From Halicephalobus mephisto (lineage: Eukaryota; Nematoda; Chromadorea; Rhabditida; Panagrolaimidae), in contig SWDT01000001.1 in the NCBI GenBank assembly GCA_009193035.1, positions 620,001 to 684,000 of the forward strand: a stretch of 64,000 nt of DNA. The letters are read 5' to 3'. Shown piece by piece: positions 23,401 to 34,890 of this stretch. The translations under genes were made by a program, and so were the position numbers. Within the stretch, counting starts at the first letter, position 1, and each line of letters starts with the position of its first letter. The notes under the pieces were generated by a model that saw nothing but the letters and a program-made list of their open reading frames with translations, did not search any database and was not told where the DNA came from.

Positions 23401-25857
23401 GAATATTCATTCCTCTGGTTAATATTTATATTTTGGAAGATCCGGCTGTGTTAAAAGATTTTTCTTTTCGGACATTGTGGTTGGGTTGGACGAATCGATG
23501 TCAATTTGAAAATTACTGTACTTCTTTGTTTGGAGTCCTTTCAGCAACCCCTGTTGGAAATGAACTCCATACGGCGGATTCAGAAGAAGCTCTTCATAAC
23601 AGTATCAATGCTGTGTCAATAGCTGTGGAGACAATAACGAATCTACTGATGCAGTCTTTATTGTATCCTGTTCCTGGGAATCCCGTTCTGGGGTTTTACT
23701 TGACTAAGTACAGAGAAAGTCAGGATCATGGTCCTTTTTTAGATTCTTATAGAGGGAAACAAGCAGCTTCGATCAAATGTCAGTTATTCCAGAATTCTCA
23801 AATTAAAACAATTTTTAAAGAAAGTTTTGAGAAAATTGTTGAAGAAACAGAATACGGTATTGGTCAAAGTTCACTTTTGTATTTGTGGTCGATGACGGGA
23901 ATTCTGGAGAGGAGCAATGTTTCTCCTCAAAAAAGTCCGAAAAAAATGATCAATATTCCTCAAAGCATCAGTGAATATATGCTTTTGCAGACGACAGATT
24001 TGGATACAGCTTCTACTTTGAAGGCTTTGTTGGATAATTTTGATCATTGGTTCAGCAAAACAGAAATGCCTATGACTTTGAAAATAGCTGTTTATAAATC
24101 TGTAAGTTTATTATTAAAATTGATTTATGGTGATTTTTTTAGTTGATTGTGCTTACTGATCTCGTTGATGATACTCGAGTTCATTTGAAGAATCTAGAAG
24201 AAACGAGAAAACATATTTCTTCCATGTCTGTTGCTGAGAATTCTGTAGATGGATTGGCTATATTTTTGTTTTTGAAATCAGTAGCGATTCTTGGGACTGA
24301 ATCCTTTTTGGATGAAAATACTGTAGATACGAACAAGTTTGTCGAATCGACGATTATTATGGGAGTTCAGTCGGAAAACGTGATTGTTAGACAGTATACT
24401 CTTCAAGGGATACTGTATATTCTTCAGAGTTATTTATTAGATGATTTTCCAAATTCATTTTTTGTCATCAAAGAATTAATATTGGATGAATTATCGAAAT
24501 TGAGCATGGCTTCAGATGTGGTGACTAACTGTGATCTTGTTCCATTGCATTATGAACAGATTCTCTGGGCTACGGCCTTCAGATGTCTGGAGGAACCTCT
24601 TCCTTTAGATGATGGATATAAAATTGATTTTATTTCTTTGGTTAAGAAACTTTATGGTGATCCTAGATTGTCGTGTTCTCAAAAACAAATTCTCACCAGT
24701 GGGATTGAATCATTAATCCTCCATAGCGCAACTTATAATGCTCAGCTTCTTCCGATCATTCTCGGTAAGTGACAGAAGAGATAATTGGGATGAATCCAGC
24801 TGTGAACGTTTCAGATTGCCTTTCCACTTGCCAATTACAACCTTTGCACATTAGATGCTCTATTTCTTCTTTTATTGTTTGTATTTTTAAAGGTTTGATT
24901 CATAGTTGGATTAAGGAGTTAATTTTTGATTTAGATCTTCATAAATTGGATGATGGAAAACGTGAATTTAGCAAGATAGTGGATTTTAACAGATTAATCA
25001 ACATTGTTGCTGCTTTCAGTTCTTCTGGAGTCATTGAAGATTTAGTAGAAGTAATTGGATCTATATTGACTTCAACTACAAATTTGAATCAATTGGTGGA
25101 GAATCTGATTATGTTGATAACAGTTCCTCCAAACAGAAAAAATTCGAATTATTTTTTGACGATTTTTGATTTGTCTCTTCTTGGTCTTTATGGAAAAACA
25201 ATGATTGCATGTAGGAAAGAATCAAAATCTTTCGCTGCGGAATTGGTTATTAAACAGATCGCCCCTAGGTTGGCCGTTATTTCTGATGATGAATATGCTA
25301 GTTTTTTGATTGGATTAACTTTGATTTCTATATGTCAAGAAAATCAAACATGGTTGTGGATATCTTCATTTATTTCTATGTTCAAATCTAATCATGATTT
25401 AAAAAATATTACGAAAGAATTACCGAATTTGATGAGAGATTTTTCTAAAATGGTAAGTATGGCGATATGACGGACAAACTGGTCGCATGGTTGGGTCTTT
25501 GACTGTGGAAAACATGGAATCTTTGTTGGCCAGTTTTTCCTTTCTATAAATGGGTCGCGCGCGTCAGTGGTGTAATGGTTAGCATTGAAGCTTCCCAAGC
25601 TTTAGATCGGGGTTCGATTCCCCGCTGACGCAAATTTTTTGTTTTTTAAAGTATATTTATGAAATTTTTGGGATTTTTAAAAAATATAATTTTAATTTAG
25701 ATGTTTTTGGATTTATTTTTTTTATTTAGATTTATTGATTTTTCAGACTCGGAATTTGAACGACACAGAAAAAGCTCTCGAACTTTTTTCGTTAAAAACA
25801 GAAGACCGAGTGAACTTCCAGAAAATTAAATCACGTGTATCGATTTTTACGGATTAA
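17414..25857 (+). CDS. HTT: huntingtin homologue (HEAT-repeat scaffold)
   Basis: Twelve exons join in phase: 17414-17493, 17534-17605, 17653-17916, 17958-18235, 18280-19715, 19761-20650, 20694-21721, 21892-22604, 22659-24101, 24143-24764, 24815-25452, 25747-25857. They give 2524 residues against about 3140 in vertebrates. The whole protein is alpha-helical. Landmark matches to animal huntingtin are ordered correctly along the chain: the early VSSIQIQADHTLNK block; the mid-protein MKAANYNECHVL / ETLDL block; and, most tellingly, LGWTNRCQFE followed by PVPGNPVLGF and a later LQGILYILQSYLLDD. The N-terminus (MFRKKKLDKSQKAVEALRGL) resembles the amphipathic N17 helix, but no polyglutamine or polyproline tract follows. 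Huntingtin forms a complex with HAP40 and serves vesicle transport. The assignment rests on remembered family sequence, not on a search. Confidence 0.85.
21725..21888. repeat. AT-only tandem repeat in a huntingtin intron
   Basis: The seventh intron (21722-21891) consists almost wholly of five or so imperfect ~30-bp units of TTTTTTAAATAATTTATTTT type. It is the longest intron of the gene apart from the last. Confidence 0.8.
25561..25632 (+). tRNA. tRNA-Gly (anticodon CCC), nested in a huntingtin intron
   Basis: A complete cloverleaf can be drawn. The acceptor stem GCGTCAG pairs with CTGACGC. The anticodon stem GAAGC/GCTTT encloses the loop TTCCCAA, so positions 34-36 read CCC. The T arm is CGGGG-TTCGATT-CCCCG, and the discriminator base A is at 25632. 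The A box (GGTGTAATGGTTAGC) and B box (GGTTCGATTCC) promoters are intact, and a T run follows at 25635. It lies in sense orientation inside the last intron (25453-25746) of the huntingtin gene. No intron is present in the tRNA. Confidence 0.93.
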
Positions 25858-26845
25858 TTATTTTACATGGATGGAATTACGGGTAGATTTAAGTGTTTTC
25901 ATTTTGCTTCATTTTCACGATGTGAAATAAAAGGTTTTGATTGATTGATTACGGTAGTTGGTGTTGTGGTACTGATCGTCTTTGAGAAGTACTTAAGATT
26001 GGGTTTATTTCAAGTTTAACTATTGCGAAATAGGACTAAAGTGTGTATTAGTTTTAAATTTCCGGTCGAATTGCTACCGTAACCTCCTCAGGGATTTCGC
26101 GGTAGGAACTGGTTCGTGTTCTACGTCATTTCTAAAAAATCGAATCACATGTGTCAATTTTTACGAATTATTTTAAATAGAAAATTTTAATTTTGTTCGT
26201 GATTATATTCATTTTCACGATGTAAAATAAGAAATTCTCGATTAAAGTTCTGAATTGACGAATTAGGGATTACGGTAGTTAATTACGAAACTCTTAAATA
26301 CGACCGATTTTCATTATCGAAAGGTTAATCTGGCATTGTTTGCTTCTGACTGTCAGAGACGGCGTTTTTGACATGGAAATGACACAAGTAGGTGACCTTC
26401 GGCAAATGGATCACGAAAGGAAACAATGCCGTGACTGCGGCGATTCGACGGATACTCAAAGCGATATTGATGTTTTTGTTTCATCTAAGTGCCAGGTGTG
26501 CACACAGATTAGAATGGCGCAACCTTGGATTTATCTTTGTTCTTAAATTTCCTATTGACAATGTAGAATTTTTTCAATTACCGATGAAATACGAATTTTC
26601 AAGAGCTAAAGTTGACCGTTTCAAGAGGCCACCTGGGGATCCATGTCACCCCTGCTGGGATCCTCTTGTCGGACCTGGTTTAGCCAGGTCATATTTCTGG
26701 AGTCAAACATTTCAAAAACACTGATAAGAAAACGGAAGTACTACAAATATTGTAGCTGGGAAAATAACATCTGTTGAGGATTAAAATTTATTTCTTGCAC
26801 TGTTAGTTACCCGAGAAATCAAAAATAGAATAATATCGGTGATTT
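25858..26845. other. intergenic with a decayed duplicate of the huntingtin 3' end
   Basis: About 26135-26290 repeats, at reduced identity, the last huntingtin codons and 3' flank at 25828-25960. Shared blocks include ATCACRTGTRTC, ATTTTCACGATGT(G/A)AAATAA and ATTACGGTAGTT. AATAAA-like signals lie in both. Two open frames at 26340-26546 and 26392-26724 (+) have no other support. The two neighbouring genes converge here. Confidence 0.55.
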
Positions 26846-27415
26846 TTAAGAAGATTCATTTGATTCGAGGTCATCTGGAGTAAAGGAGAGTCTCTGGAGA
26901 AGATTCTCGACGTCGGAGGCCCCTGTGGGCTGGTCGTCCTCGAGAATGGTCCGAAGAGTCTTTATATGGTCAATTATGTGCTGAAAAACGAACATTATAG
27001 AAATTCATATATGAACTTTTCCACAAAGTTGTCCCGACACGAATTTTCGGGAGGTTTTTGAAGTTAAAACAATTCATATAATAATTTCGATGATTTCGTA
27101 ATTAAATTTTCGAAAACATATTTTAGATGGATCTGGAAACTTCCGGATGAGGAAAGACACAACCTTCCGGGAGTTAACCATTATTTATTGAAATATAATT
27201 AACTCCGAAAATCATCAAAAACTCCCTAATTATATTGTAAAATACAAAAATTCTCTTACCTGAATTAGCTCCAGATTGGAGATGGATTTATCACACCCTA
27301 TCATCTTCCTCAATTTATCCAAGGTTTGGGTTTTTTCCTTCTTCTTCTTCGACTTCCGGATTCCCGTGGGCGAAGGAGGAGCACTGGAATCAGAATTAGA
27401 TCCCGATTTTTTCAT
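26846..27415 (-). CDS. small HLH-like (Id/emc-type) protein, putative
   Basis: Two exons (27260-27415 and 26846-26980, with a 279-bp intron) encode 96 residues. The ATG lies 9 bp behind a strong acceptor (GATTTCTCAG), suggesting trans-splicing. The N-terminus is Ser/Pro and Lys-rich (IRKSKKKKEK). Then comes L-D-K-L-R-K-M-I-G-C-D-K-S-I-S-N-L-E-L-I-Q, followed by H-I-I-D-H-I-K-T-L. This recalls the loop and second helix of Id/extramacrochaetae proteins (KVSKVEILQHVIDYI), which dimerise with bHLH factors but lack a DNA-binding basic region. The Lys cluster is too far upstream to be a normal basic region. The C-terminal tail is acidic. Family call is tentative. Confidence 0.55.
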
Positions 27416-27825
27416 TCTGCCAGCTGAGAAATCTACAGAAAACAAAAACGACCGAGTGGACTGTAAAGTTAGGACGAATATTTGGTTCAACTGTCTGCCT
27501 GTGTATCGGCGCGAGAGTGGCTCCTCCTCCCGATTGTAACTCTGTCGGCACGGTAAAACAAAACTGGCTACGCACCTGAGCGGCACAACAATGAATCAGT
27601 TTACTCTCGGCACACCTGGGTAAGCGTGGGAAAATAGTTTTCTAGTCCGCTTCCCTTCCAAGAGAGGCAAATGAGTGATTTATCGGGCTCTCAAGGAGCG
27701 AACACCTGCATGTGGGAACTTTTCCCATGAAAAATTTGATTTTCTCAATGATAAAACTTGAGATTCTTATCATCGGTTCTAAATCCCAAAATGTAAAGCA
27801 AATAATACCCATAACAACGAGATCA
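27416..27825. other. spacer between the HLH-like and KANSL2-like genes
   Basis: Probable promoter of the HLH-like gene and 3' flank of the zinc-finger gene. I see no coding exon or repeat in it. Confidence 0.4.
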
Positions 27826-29427
27826 CTAAACCGAAAACGAAGCACAACGTCCCGGGAGGTTTCCTTGGTTCATTGGCCACTGTTGGAGAACCGGCTGAGG
27901 TAGAAGTTTCGAAATACTCCTGGGGATTCTGCAGGTGAATCTCTGGGCAGTGATAATCCGACCAGCACGACCAAATCTCGGATGATGTCTGATTAACGAG
28001 TGTTTGTTGAAGATGAATTCTTTGTAGTAATCCAGTAAAGTTCTATCTCGATGGAAAATATAGTATCCTTCAGGAAAATGAACAAAATCTAAAACAATTA
28101 ATTTCAAAAAATTATATAAAAAAATAATATAAAAAAATTATATAAAAAAATAATATAAAAAAATTATATAAAAAAATAATATAAAAAAATTATATAAAAA
28201 AATAATATAAAAAAACTCACGTTTCGAACAAGTTGAAAACCCCACAAGACACGGTTTCCGACATTTGGAGCCAGATTTTCCAATTTCATTAGGCGGTTTT
28301 TCTTTGATTTTTTCTGTTTCAGCACCACAGCGTCGGACTTTGATGATTTTTTTTCGAATAAGTTTCTTCACAAAGGGCTGGATGTACTTTTCATAGTAAA
28401 CAGTAACTTTCTTGTTCTGAACAGCCCAGGCATTCATCAACAATCCGAAGAATTTTTTAAACGGAACTTTGATACACAGATGGGCGAATTCCTTCATCGT
28501 CAATTCTCCAGAACGGGAATCAAAATCACAAGAAATTCGATGAACCATTGACCGTTTTGACAGACCGAAAGCAAACTTTCCTTCTTTAGCTTGATCAATT
28601 ATCAGTTTCAGATAGTTCTTGTTTTTACTTACTGCTTCTACTTCAACTTCTGAAAAAATCGAGCTGAATTTCCGCAATTCCAGTTCCTTCCGTTGTTTCT
28701 TGGCGGCAATTGGGCCTTCTCCGGTGAGTCGGTGTTTCGACGTGTTCTGTTCGGACTTGATGTCCAGATCGACGGACTTCCATCCAGGTTTCGACCGATT
28801 GAGGTTCTTTTTTGGAACATCTTGATGGCCACTAACCTTCATGGATGTGCCAGGTTTTCCTTCCAGTTCGTTGGTCGGTAGTGTAATTTCACATTGTTTC
28901 CTGTCTGACATATTCTTTTGCGCGTTGAGAATGACACTTAGATCATTGTCATGTTCGGGTTCGTCGCCCATGGGGTAATCCTCGACTTCGGGTATGATGT
29001 TGAACTTCACTCCGTGCTTGCCTCCGGAGAAGAGTTGACGACGACAGCAGGAGGAAATACGCAACGACCTCGTTATGTTCTCGAAGGCGGTAGAGACGTC
29101 TTTAGCCATGTGGAGGTGCTGGTCGCAATATCCAACCTCAGGATGAATCAGGACATCACACGTAACGCCGTGGTTGTAGTCGTAGAAGGAACAAGGAACG
29201 AATTTCACAGGCGAAGGCTCCAGATCAATCGTCAAAATCGGCATATTTGGGGTCTTGATTGGCACAGTGGTCATTTTCTTATGTCGCATCTTGAGGTTTG
29301 GGTCTTGTTCGAGTACCGTATCCGGGGGTTGCAGTGGAAGCTGACATTCCGCGAAAAAATACGTCCGTTTCCCTTGTTCGTCGAAAGAGTTGATGACTTG
29401 GACGAGATTATTCTCCTCAGAAGCCAT
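27826..29427 (-). CDS. double C3HC3H zinc-finger protein, KANSL2-like
   Basis: Two exons (28221-29427 and 27826-28088) encode 489 residues. The ATG lies 8 bp behind CTTTTTCAG, a likely trans-splice acceptor. Two Cys/His modules are visible. The first, at about residues 78-105, is C-x11-C then C-D-Q-H. The second is C-G-A-E ... K-C-R-K-P-C-L-V-G-F-S-T-C-S-K-H, whose final His is created across the splice junction. Pairs of such modules typify KANSL2 (NSL histone-acetyltransferase complex) and INO80D. Between them is a charged, Lys-rich region with KHRLTGEGPIAAKKQRKELELRK and a helical segment. Likely a nuclear chromatin protein; whether it is the NSL or the INO80 subunit is not settled. Its start is 131 bp from the oppositely oriented methyltransferase gene. 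Confidence 0.55.
28107..28216. repeat. 26-bp AT tandem repeat in an intron
   Basis: Four near-perfect copies of a 26-bp unit of TTATATAAAAAAATAATATA type fill most of the only intron (28089-28220) of the KANSL2-like gene. Confidence 0.9.
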
Positions 29428-29558
29428 ACCTCAGCTGAAAAAGAATCATAAAAAGAGTACACACAGATCTGTCCGCGAGACAGCTGCGGATATCGCACGG
29501 GATGAAAGCTTTCGAGAAAAAACGACAAAGCTAGTTCCAGTCGGTGTAAAGCTCATCA

Positions 29559-30602
29559 ATGGAAGACCAAACAAAGAATGGGTCTGATAAAGATCCAGCA
29601 TGTGATCACGACACATCCAAGGATCCTATTTACGCGGCACGGGATCACGACAAACAGGTTGGTGAATTTTAAATTTAAATAATTTCAGACTTTTCCAGTT
29701 CGATCCGTTGGAATATCTAGAGGGATTTTACAAAACAGCCAAGGAAGATGAAGCTATGCAAATCGTGTTGTTCTTTCTGCCGGGAGTGCTGTATCGACTG
29801 CCAAACATGATCGGGGATTTGCTGGATCTAGGAGCAGGTAAGTCAAAAACTATATAAAATACACAAAAACGATTTAGGACCTACCGTATACATTCCGATT
29901 GCTGTTAGAAATCGCGTAAAGAATGTCTACACGTCAGACTACGCCGAGGTTGCCAAATTTGCATACGAAAATTGATGGGAATTTTCAGACTAACAGAAAC
30001 ATGCTTCAAAATTGGATCGAAGAGAAAAACAGCTTTGATTGGTCAAATGTATGCACTTGGATCTCCAGCATCGAGGGCAGTGTTGAAAAACCCCCGGTGA
30101 TGCAAACCCATGCCAGGGAGAAGATGCGGGCAGTGCTGGAAGTCAACGTCCACAAACAGCCCGTCGTCCAGAGCGTTCATTATAAAAGTCCAACTTGCAG
30201 TCAGATCCCGCAGCAATTCGACGTTATTACGACTGTTTTTTGTCTAGAATACGCCAGTGAAACATTAGAAGAGTACTCAGGAGCAGTGAAAAACGCCGTA
30301 ACCTTGATCAAGCCGGGCGGTTTCTTGGTGATTCCATATATCCATATAAAAACTAAGATAAAATTCCAGGTACAAGGAGGAGTGTTAAACGCCGACGAAT
30401 ACTCCTTCGGGGGACGGCGCTTCAGATGCCACCATCTCACGAAAGAACAACTTCTGAAATGCCTAAAGGTACTAAAAAACGAAAATAAACAAATTAAGAA
30501 ATATTTTAGGAAAACAATATGTGCACCGTAGAGACGGAAGGAGTTTTTAAACTTATTATCCATGATGATATTTTCATTTTGGTTTCACAAAAAAAAGAAT
30601 AA
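29559..30602 (+). CDS. NNMT/PNMT-family amine N-methyltransferase (ANMT)
   Basis: Six exons (29559-29657, 29699-29837, 29878-29948, 29989-30327, 30370-30468, 30510-30602) give 279 residues. The family pattern is complete: F-D-P-L-E-Y-L-E-G-F-Y near residue 35, the SAM-binding loop D-L-L-D-L-G-A-G-P-T, T-S-D-Y-A-E for the ribose-binding acid, F-D-W for the family-specific loop, and L-I-K-P-G-G-F-L-V. Vertebrate NNMT has the same blocks. In C. elegans the ANMT proteins methylate nicotinamide or amines with S-adenosylmethionine in the cytosol. Substrate cannot be told from sequence. The promoter must lie in the 131-bp gap shared with the KANSL2-like gene. The introns are only 40-42 bp. Confidence 0.9.
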
Positions 30603-30919
30603 AGGATTTTGTTTGAGCAAACAACGTGAACAACCTTCATGAAAGCGCACAGGGACAGGAAGCGGAACAAATGGTCCCGACGCGATTGACTGCAGAGTTT
30701 GCTTGCTTTCTTTGTTTGTGCGCGCTCTTTCCTTCCAGTTGCCCTGACCATCATTGCTAAGAAGTTTATTTTTCGTCGCTGAATATTGATTTTTTTCGTT
30801 GTCTCGTTATCTCCTATTGCCGTGTGATCGTTCACGAAGTAAAACGCAATTAATATTCGTCTCTTTCCACGGATTTTTACACATTGTACTGAAACGTTGT
30901 ATACATGGTTTTTTAGTTG
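30603..30919. other. spacer, probable promoter of the Lys/Ser-rich protein gene
   Basis: No exon seen. It ends in GGTTTTTTAG 3 bp before the ATG at 30920, which looks like a trans-splice acceptor. Confidence 0.4.
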
Positions 30920-33900
30920 ATGAATAATAGGAATTGTAACCAGCATGCTTGTACTTCCTTCGATGATGCACCACCTCCATTGTTGTTTCGAGGTAAGCTT
31001 AGTGATATCTCGGCATTTGATATGTCCGTCCTTTCAGGCTTTGATGTGAATTCATGCTACAACGATCTCCATGTCGACACTGAGCTCTCAATGGTTAATT
31101 CTCCTTGCACCTCGATCTCAGACACAACTCCACCTCCAATTATGGACAAGAGCAATCTTTCGTCCGATGCGATGAAGCAACTCGTGGTGGAACAGCCAGT
31201 GAACGTCAATGGCGACGGTGTAAAAGTCTTGAACGCATCGATTGACAATAAGAGAAAGAACCCGTTCTTTAACTCCGATAACATTGCTAAGGCCCAGTAT
31301 TCACGGAAACGGAAGGCTCCTAAAGCTCATACTCCGGTGATGATGGAAGCTACCACAGCAGAACCTAAAGAGTTTACTGGTTTCGATGATAACAATGCCG
31401 GTACTTCAAATGAAGGCGACTTGTCCATGCCTGATCAATTCACCAATGCCTACGATGGTAATGACTCGTCTATGATGAGTTACGCGCATCCAATGGTGAA
31501 CCAGGTTGGTCGTGCGGATGACAGCAACGAGATTAGGGTGGATGCGATGAGTCCGCCGAATCTCGGGCGTCAATCCGTTGGTACTGAGAATGAATCTGTT
31601 GCTGGGGATTCCTCCAAGAAGCAAACGCTGTATTCTACTGCTCAGAAGAGTGTCCAGAAAGCGCGTCAACGTAATTTGACTGCTTTTGCAAAGCGACACC
31701 GTTCTATCACCAAGAAAGTTTTGCTGTCAACAAGACAAGCTACTATTTTCAATGGAACCTCGCACTTCCATAGGTTCACGAAAACTAAAAACTTTATGGC
31801 TACTGTTCCGGCAGGAGAGATGCAGTCAGTCCTACCTCGTTATGCTGAAAATTGTGCTGTGATTACCGAAACTAATCCATGTACTGTGACGGGCAATGCT
31901 TTTTATGATGAAACATGTTCTCAAATATCTGCGAATGATCTCAACAGTGTTGTATCTCAAGGTTTTGCTGCGGTTCCCCCGACTCTGTCAGATGCTCTTG
32001 CAATCACAGCATGTTCATGGACAGTTGATATGTGAGTGTTGCGTTTGAAAATAAGTTGGACTTGAATGTTTGTAGGTTAAAAGCGTCATCTGCTTTGTAC
32101 TCTTATTCCCCATCTGCCAAGATTGGTATTGATGAATCAACTGACTTAATTGCTTACGATGTCGACCAAGACTCGATCTCAAGTGCTGTCAATGAAGATG
32201 CAACTCTGATGGATACGGATGACCCTCATTTTTCGATCACGGAAGTTATTGACAACTTTGGAATGGAGAATGTGAAGGACGCCGAGATCCATATTGGAAA
32301 TGGAGTGAACACAAAAGATAGAAAGAAAAGCAATGTGAATGACGATTTTGAACTCATGGATGCTGTTATGAAGAAGTCCAAGGATAGGAAGAAAAGTGAT
32401 GGGTTAAAGAAAAGAACTTCGAGGCCGACCAAAAAGATCAAGAATAAGAAAGCCACAAAGACAAACAAGTCTTCCTCAACTGAAAGGACGAAATCAAAGT
32501 CTGGGAACACTAGAACTGTAGTGATTCCGATGCAAGGTACTACCTTCCGAGTCCGTAAGGATGATGAGAATTGCTACATCAGTGGTATGACCTGCATGCG
32601 AAGACCGAAAACTGACGACTTGTCTGTTTGTACGCTGATGCTTCCTCGGCCTGAGGATGAAATCACCCGTCCGAGACGTAGAAGAAGAAAGGAAGGATAC
32701 TCGATTGATCTGGTTAAAGATGTAGTCAACTGCTTTCCGCAACGCCCATTCTTCATCAAGGGCCGCGTTTGCTTCGAAACGGTTAACGAAGAAACCAGGA
32801 AGGTGTTGAAGTTCTATGGCAAGACACCCGAGACTGCACGAAAACTTGAGAAGAATGACTTCTCTTGCTTCACAGGAGCTGTAAGTAGTTTTCGGAGTTG
32901 TATTTTAGTAGTTTGCTTTTTAGGCTTGGTATCGGGCTCAGTTCCGGGAAGTGGCCGTGCGAAGTCGTCCTGTTATGCTCCCTCCTGTAGATGCTAAGAA
33001 GGAGAGGACATTTGACCCTTATAAACGCAAGTTAGCTGCGAAATGTATATACAAACCTATTCCCATGCCTAAGCACATTGAAATACCGCTCACCGCAGAG
33101 TGGTTGTTGCCGATGCCCCCGAATTATAAGGAGGTCTCACAGAAGTATGCAGATTTCCTGTATCGAGAGCACGATCTTAGAAAACCTGTCGAATATGATT
33201 GTCATTGGGGAGAATATGTAAGTTTTGGGTTTGACTTTACGACTGATGTGATTTGTTTAGTTCGTTCCCCGAGAAACAGAGCACCAGAATGTTTCCTTTT
33301 CCGAAAGCCTGTTGCGTGGGGATACTGTACTGGTTGACGAATACACCCCGTTGAAGTTTGATTCTATGCCGTCGATGGAGAGCGATGTCGTTATCCCTAA
33401 GCCATCGAAGTCTAAGAAGTCCACTAGTAAGAAGACGAGAAAGGAGAAAATCAATGCAAACAAATCCCCCATGCGCAAGTCTCCTCATACTGAGATTGGA
33501 GAGTCTTCAAAGTCAAACAGACTCTCGACGCCGAAATGTTCTAATTTCCGGCTGAACCCTGCTTGTGGGAATTCATCCAAGCCGTTCAACTCCAATGTTT
33601 TTGAAATTACTCCTGCTGGATCGAGCAAACCTTTGCCGATCAAGGGAGCCTTGCCACCTGATGAGAAAGCAAATGACTGCGATCCTCATTCCAAACAGAT
33701 GGATGATGAACTTGGTCTCAAGCAACCTGAAGTGGAATCTGAAGAGGACGGTGAATTCAATCCTGATTCCTCACCGACTGACCAAGTTGCCTCTTCGAAG
33801 AATGATCCAGAAGTCGCTACTACAACGACGGCTAAAGAACCTCTGCGGAGATCCAATCGGAGGTCCACAACAACGGTCAAACCTAATGGAGTGTCGGAGA

Positions 33901-34793
33901 GCGATGATATAATCGAGACCAAGCCATCGACTGATAACAAGACGAATGGTTCTTCTAACATTGAACCGATGGAAATCGAGGTCACTCCCCGGAAGTCTTC
34001 GGTAAAGCCAAAGTCAACAAAAAGTCATTTGACTCTTTCTCGGGTTGGGTCTGATGAAGATGGTGAATCCATTTCTGAAGATTCAGAAACCGCCGCTGCG
34101 AAGAAGCCTACGAAGCCCGCTGTAAGGAGATCCGTTCGGAAGTCTACAACAGGAAGTCAGTCCAATGAAGTCTCAGAGAATAATGGTACTGCTGATGCAA
34201 AAACTACTTCAACAGCTAAAGGCAAGGCAACGGTCGACATCGAATTAGATGTTGGTGTCCCACCTCCAAAGCAAAAATCTATCACTGTTGCCAAGCCTAA
34301 TAAGCCACTACCGAAGGGAATTTCAGAATCTGATGAGAAGGGAAACAATTCTATTCCAGATATCGAATCAGTTGATGGAGAAGATAATCCTCGGAAATCC
34401 CGGAAGTCTTCAGTGAAATCGAAAACAAAAGGTCCCGTATCTCTTTCTCAAACAGAATCTAAAGAAGGTGGCGAATTTATTTCTGAATGTTTACCGACTG
34501 ATAATGCTATCTCCCCGAAGATTGATCCACAAGCTGATTTGATGAAGGTTAAGAAACAGTCTGTCAGAAGGTCTATTCGAAGATCCGGAACGGGGATTAA
34601 GGCCAATGGGATCTTAGAAAGCGACATCGCTGAGGCCAGAAATGATCTGTCGGTAGCTAAGGTGAAGACGATTGAAATGGAGTTAGATGACAGTATCCCA
34701 GCTGCGAAGCGGAAACAAACTTCTGATGAGGAAGGTCCACTTCCGAAGAAGAGGCGAAGTCGTCCAGTGCAGAGATACGAACCACCCTATTGA
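30920..34793 (+). CDS. 1247-residue Lys/Ser-rich, probably nuclear protein
   Basis: Four exons (30920-32031, 32076-32880, 32924-33217, 33261-34793) are in phase. I do not recognise the family. The first ~370 residues are Ser/Asn/Asp-rich and disordered-looking. Next come basic clusters (KKRTSRPTKKIKNKKATK; RPRRRRRKEGY). A short ordered-looking region follows, around W-Y-R-A-Q-F-R-E-V, with many aromatic residues and Pro-rich strands. The C-terminal ~400 residues hold three imperfect ~100-residue repeats. Each contains a basic core (LRRSNRRSTTTVKPNG; VRRSVRKSTTGSQSNE; VRRSIRRSGTGIKANG) followed by an acidic V-S-E-S-D-type stretch. The protein ends KKRRSRPVQRYEPPY. Multiple nuclear-localisation-like clusters suggest chromatin or centromere association, but this is inference. 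A resemblance to CENP-C's RRSxR motif is noted, not claimed. Confidence 0.75.
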
Positions 34794-34890
34794 TGTCTTT
34801 TGTTACCGTCATAAAAGGATTAGTTTATGTTGAGTCGTCTGTTGGCATATTTTATGTTGAATGAACATTGTATATAATATTAGTGTGAAG

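Noticed and set aside
28951..29451. 166-codon plus-strand frame overlapping the KANSL2-like exon
   Set aside because: The minus strand has two zinc-finger modules and a trans-splice-like start; the plus frame has neither.
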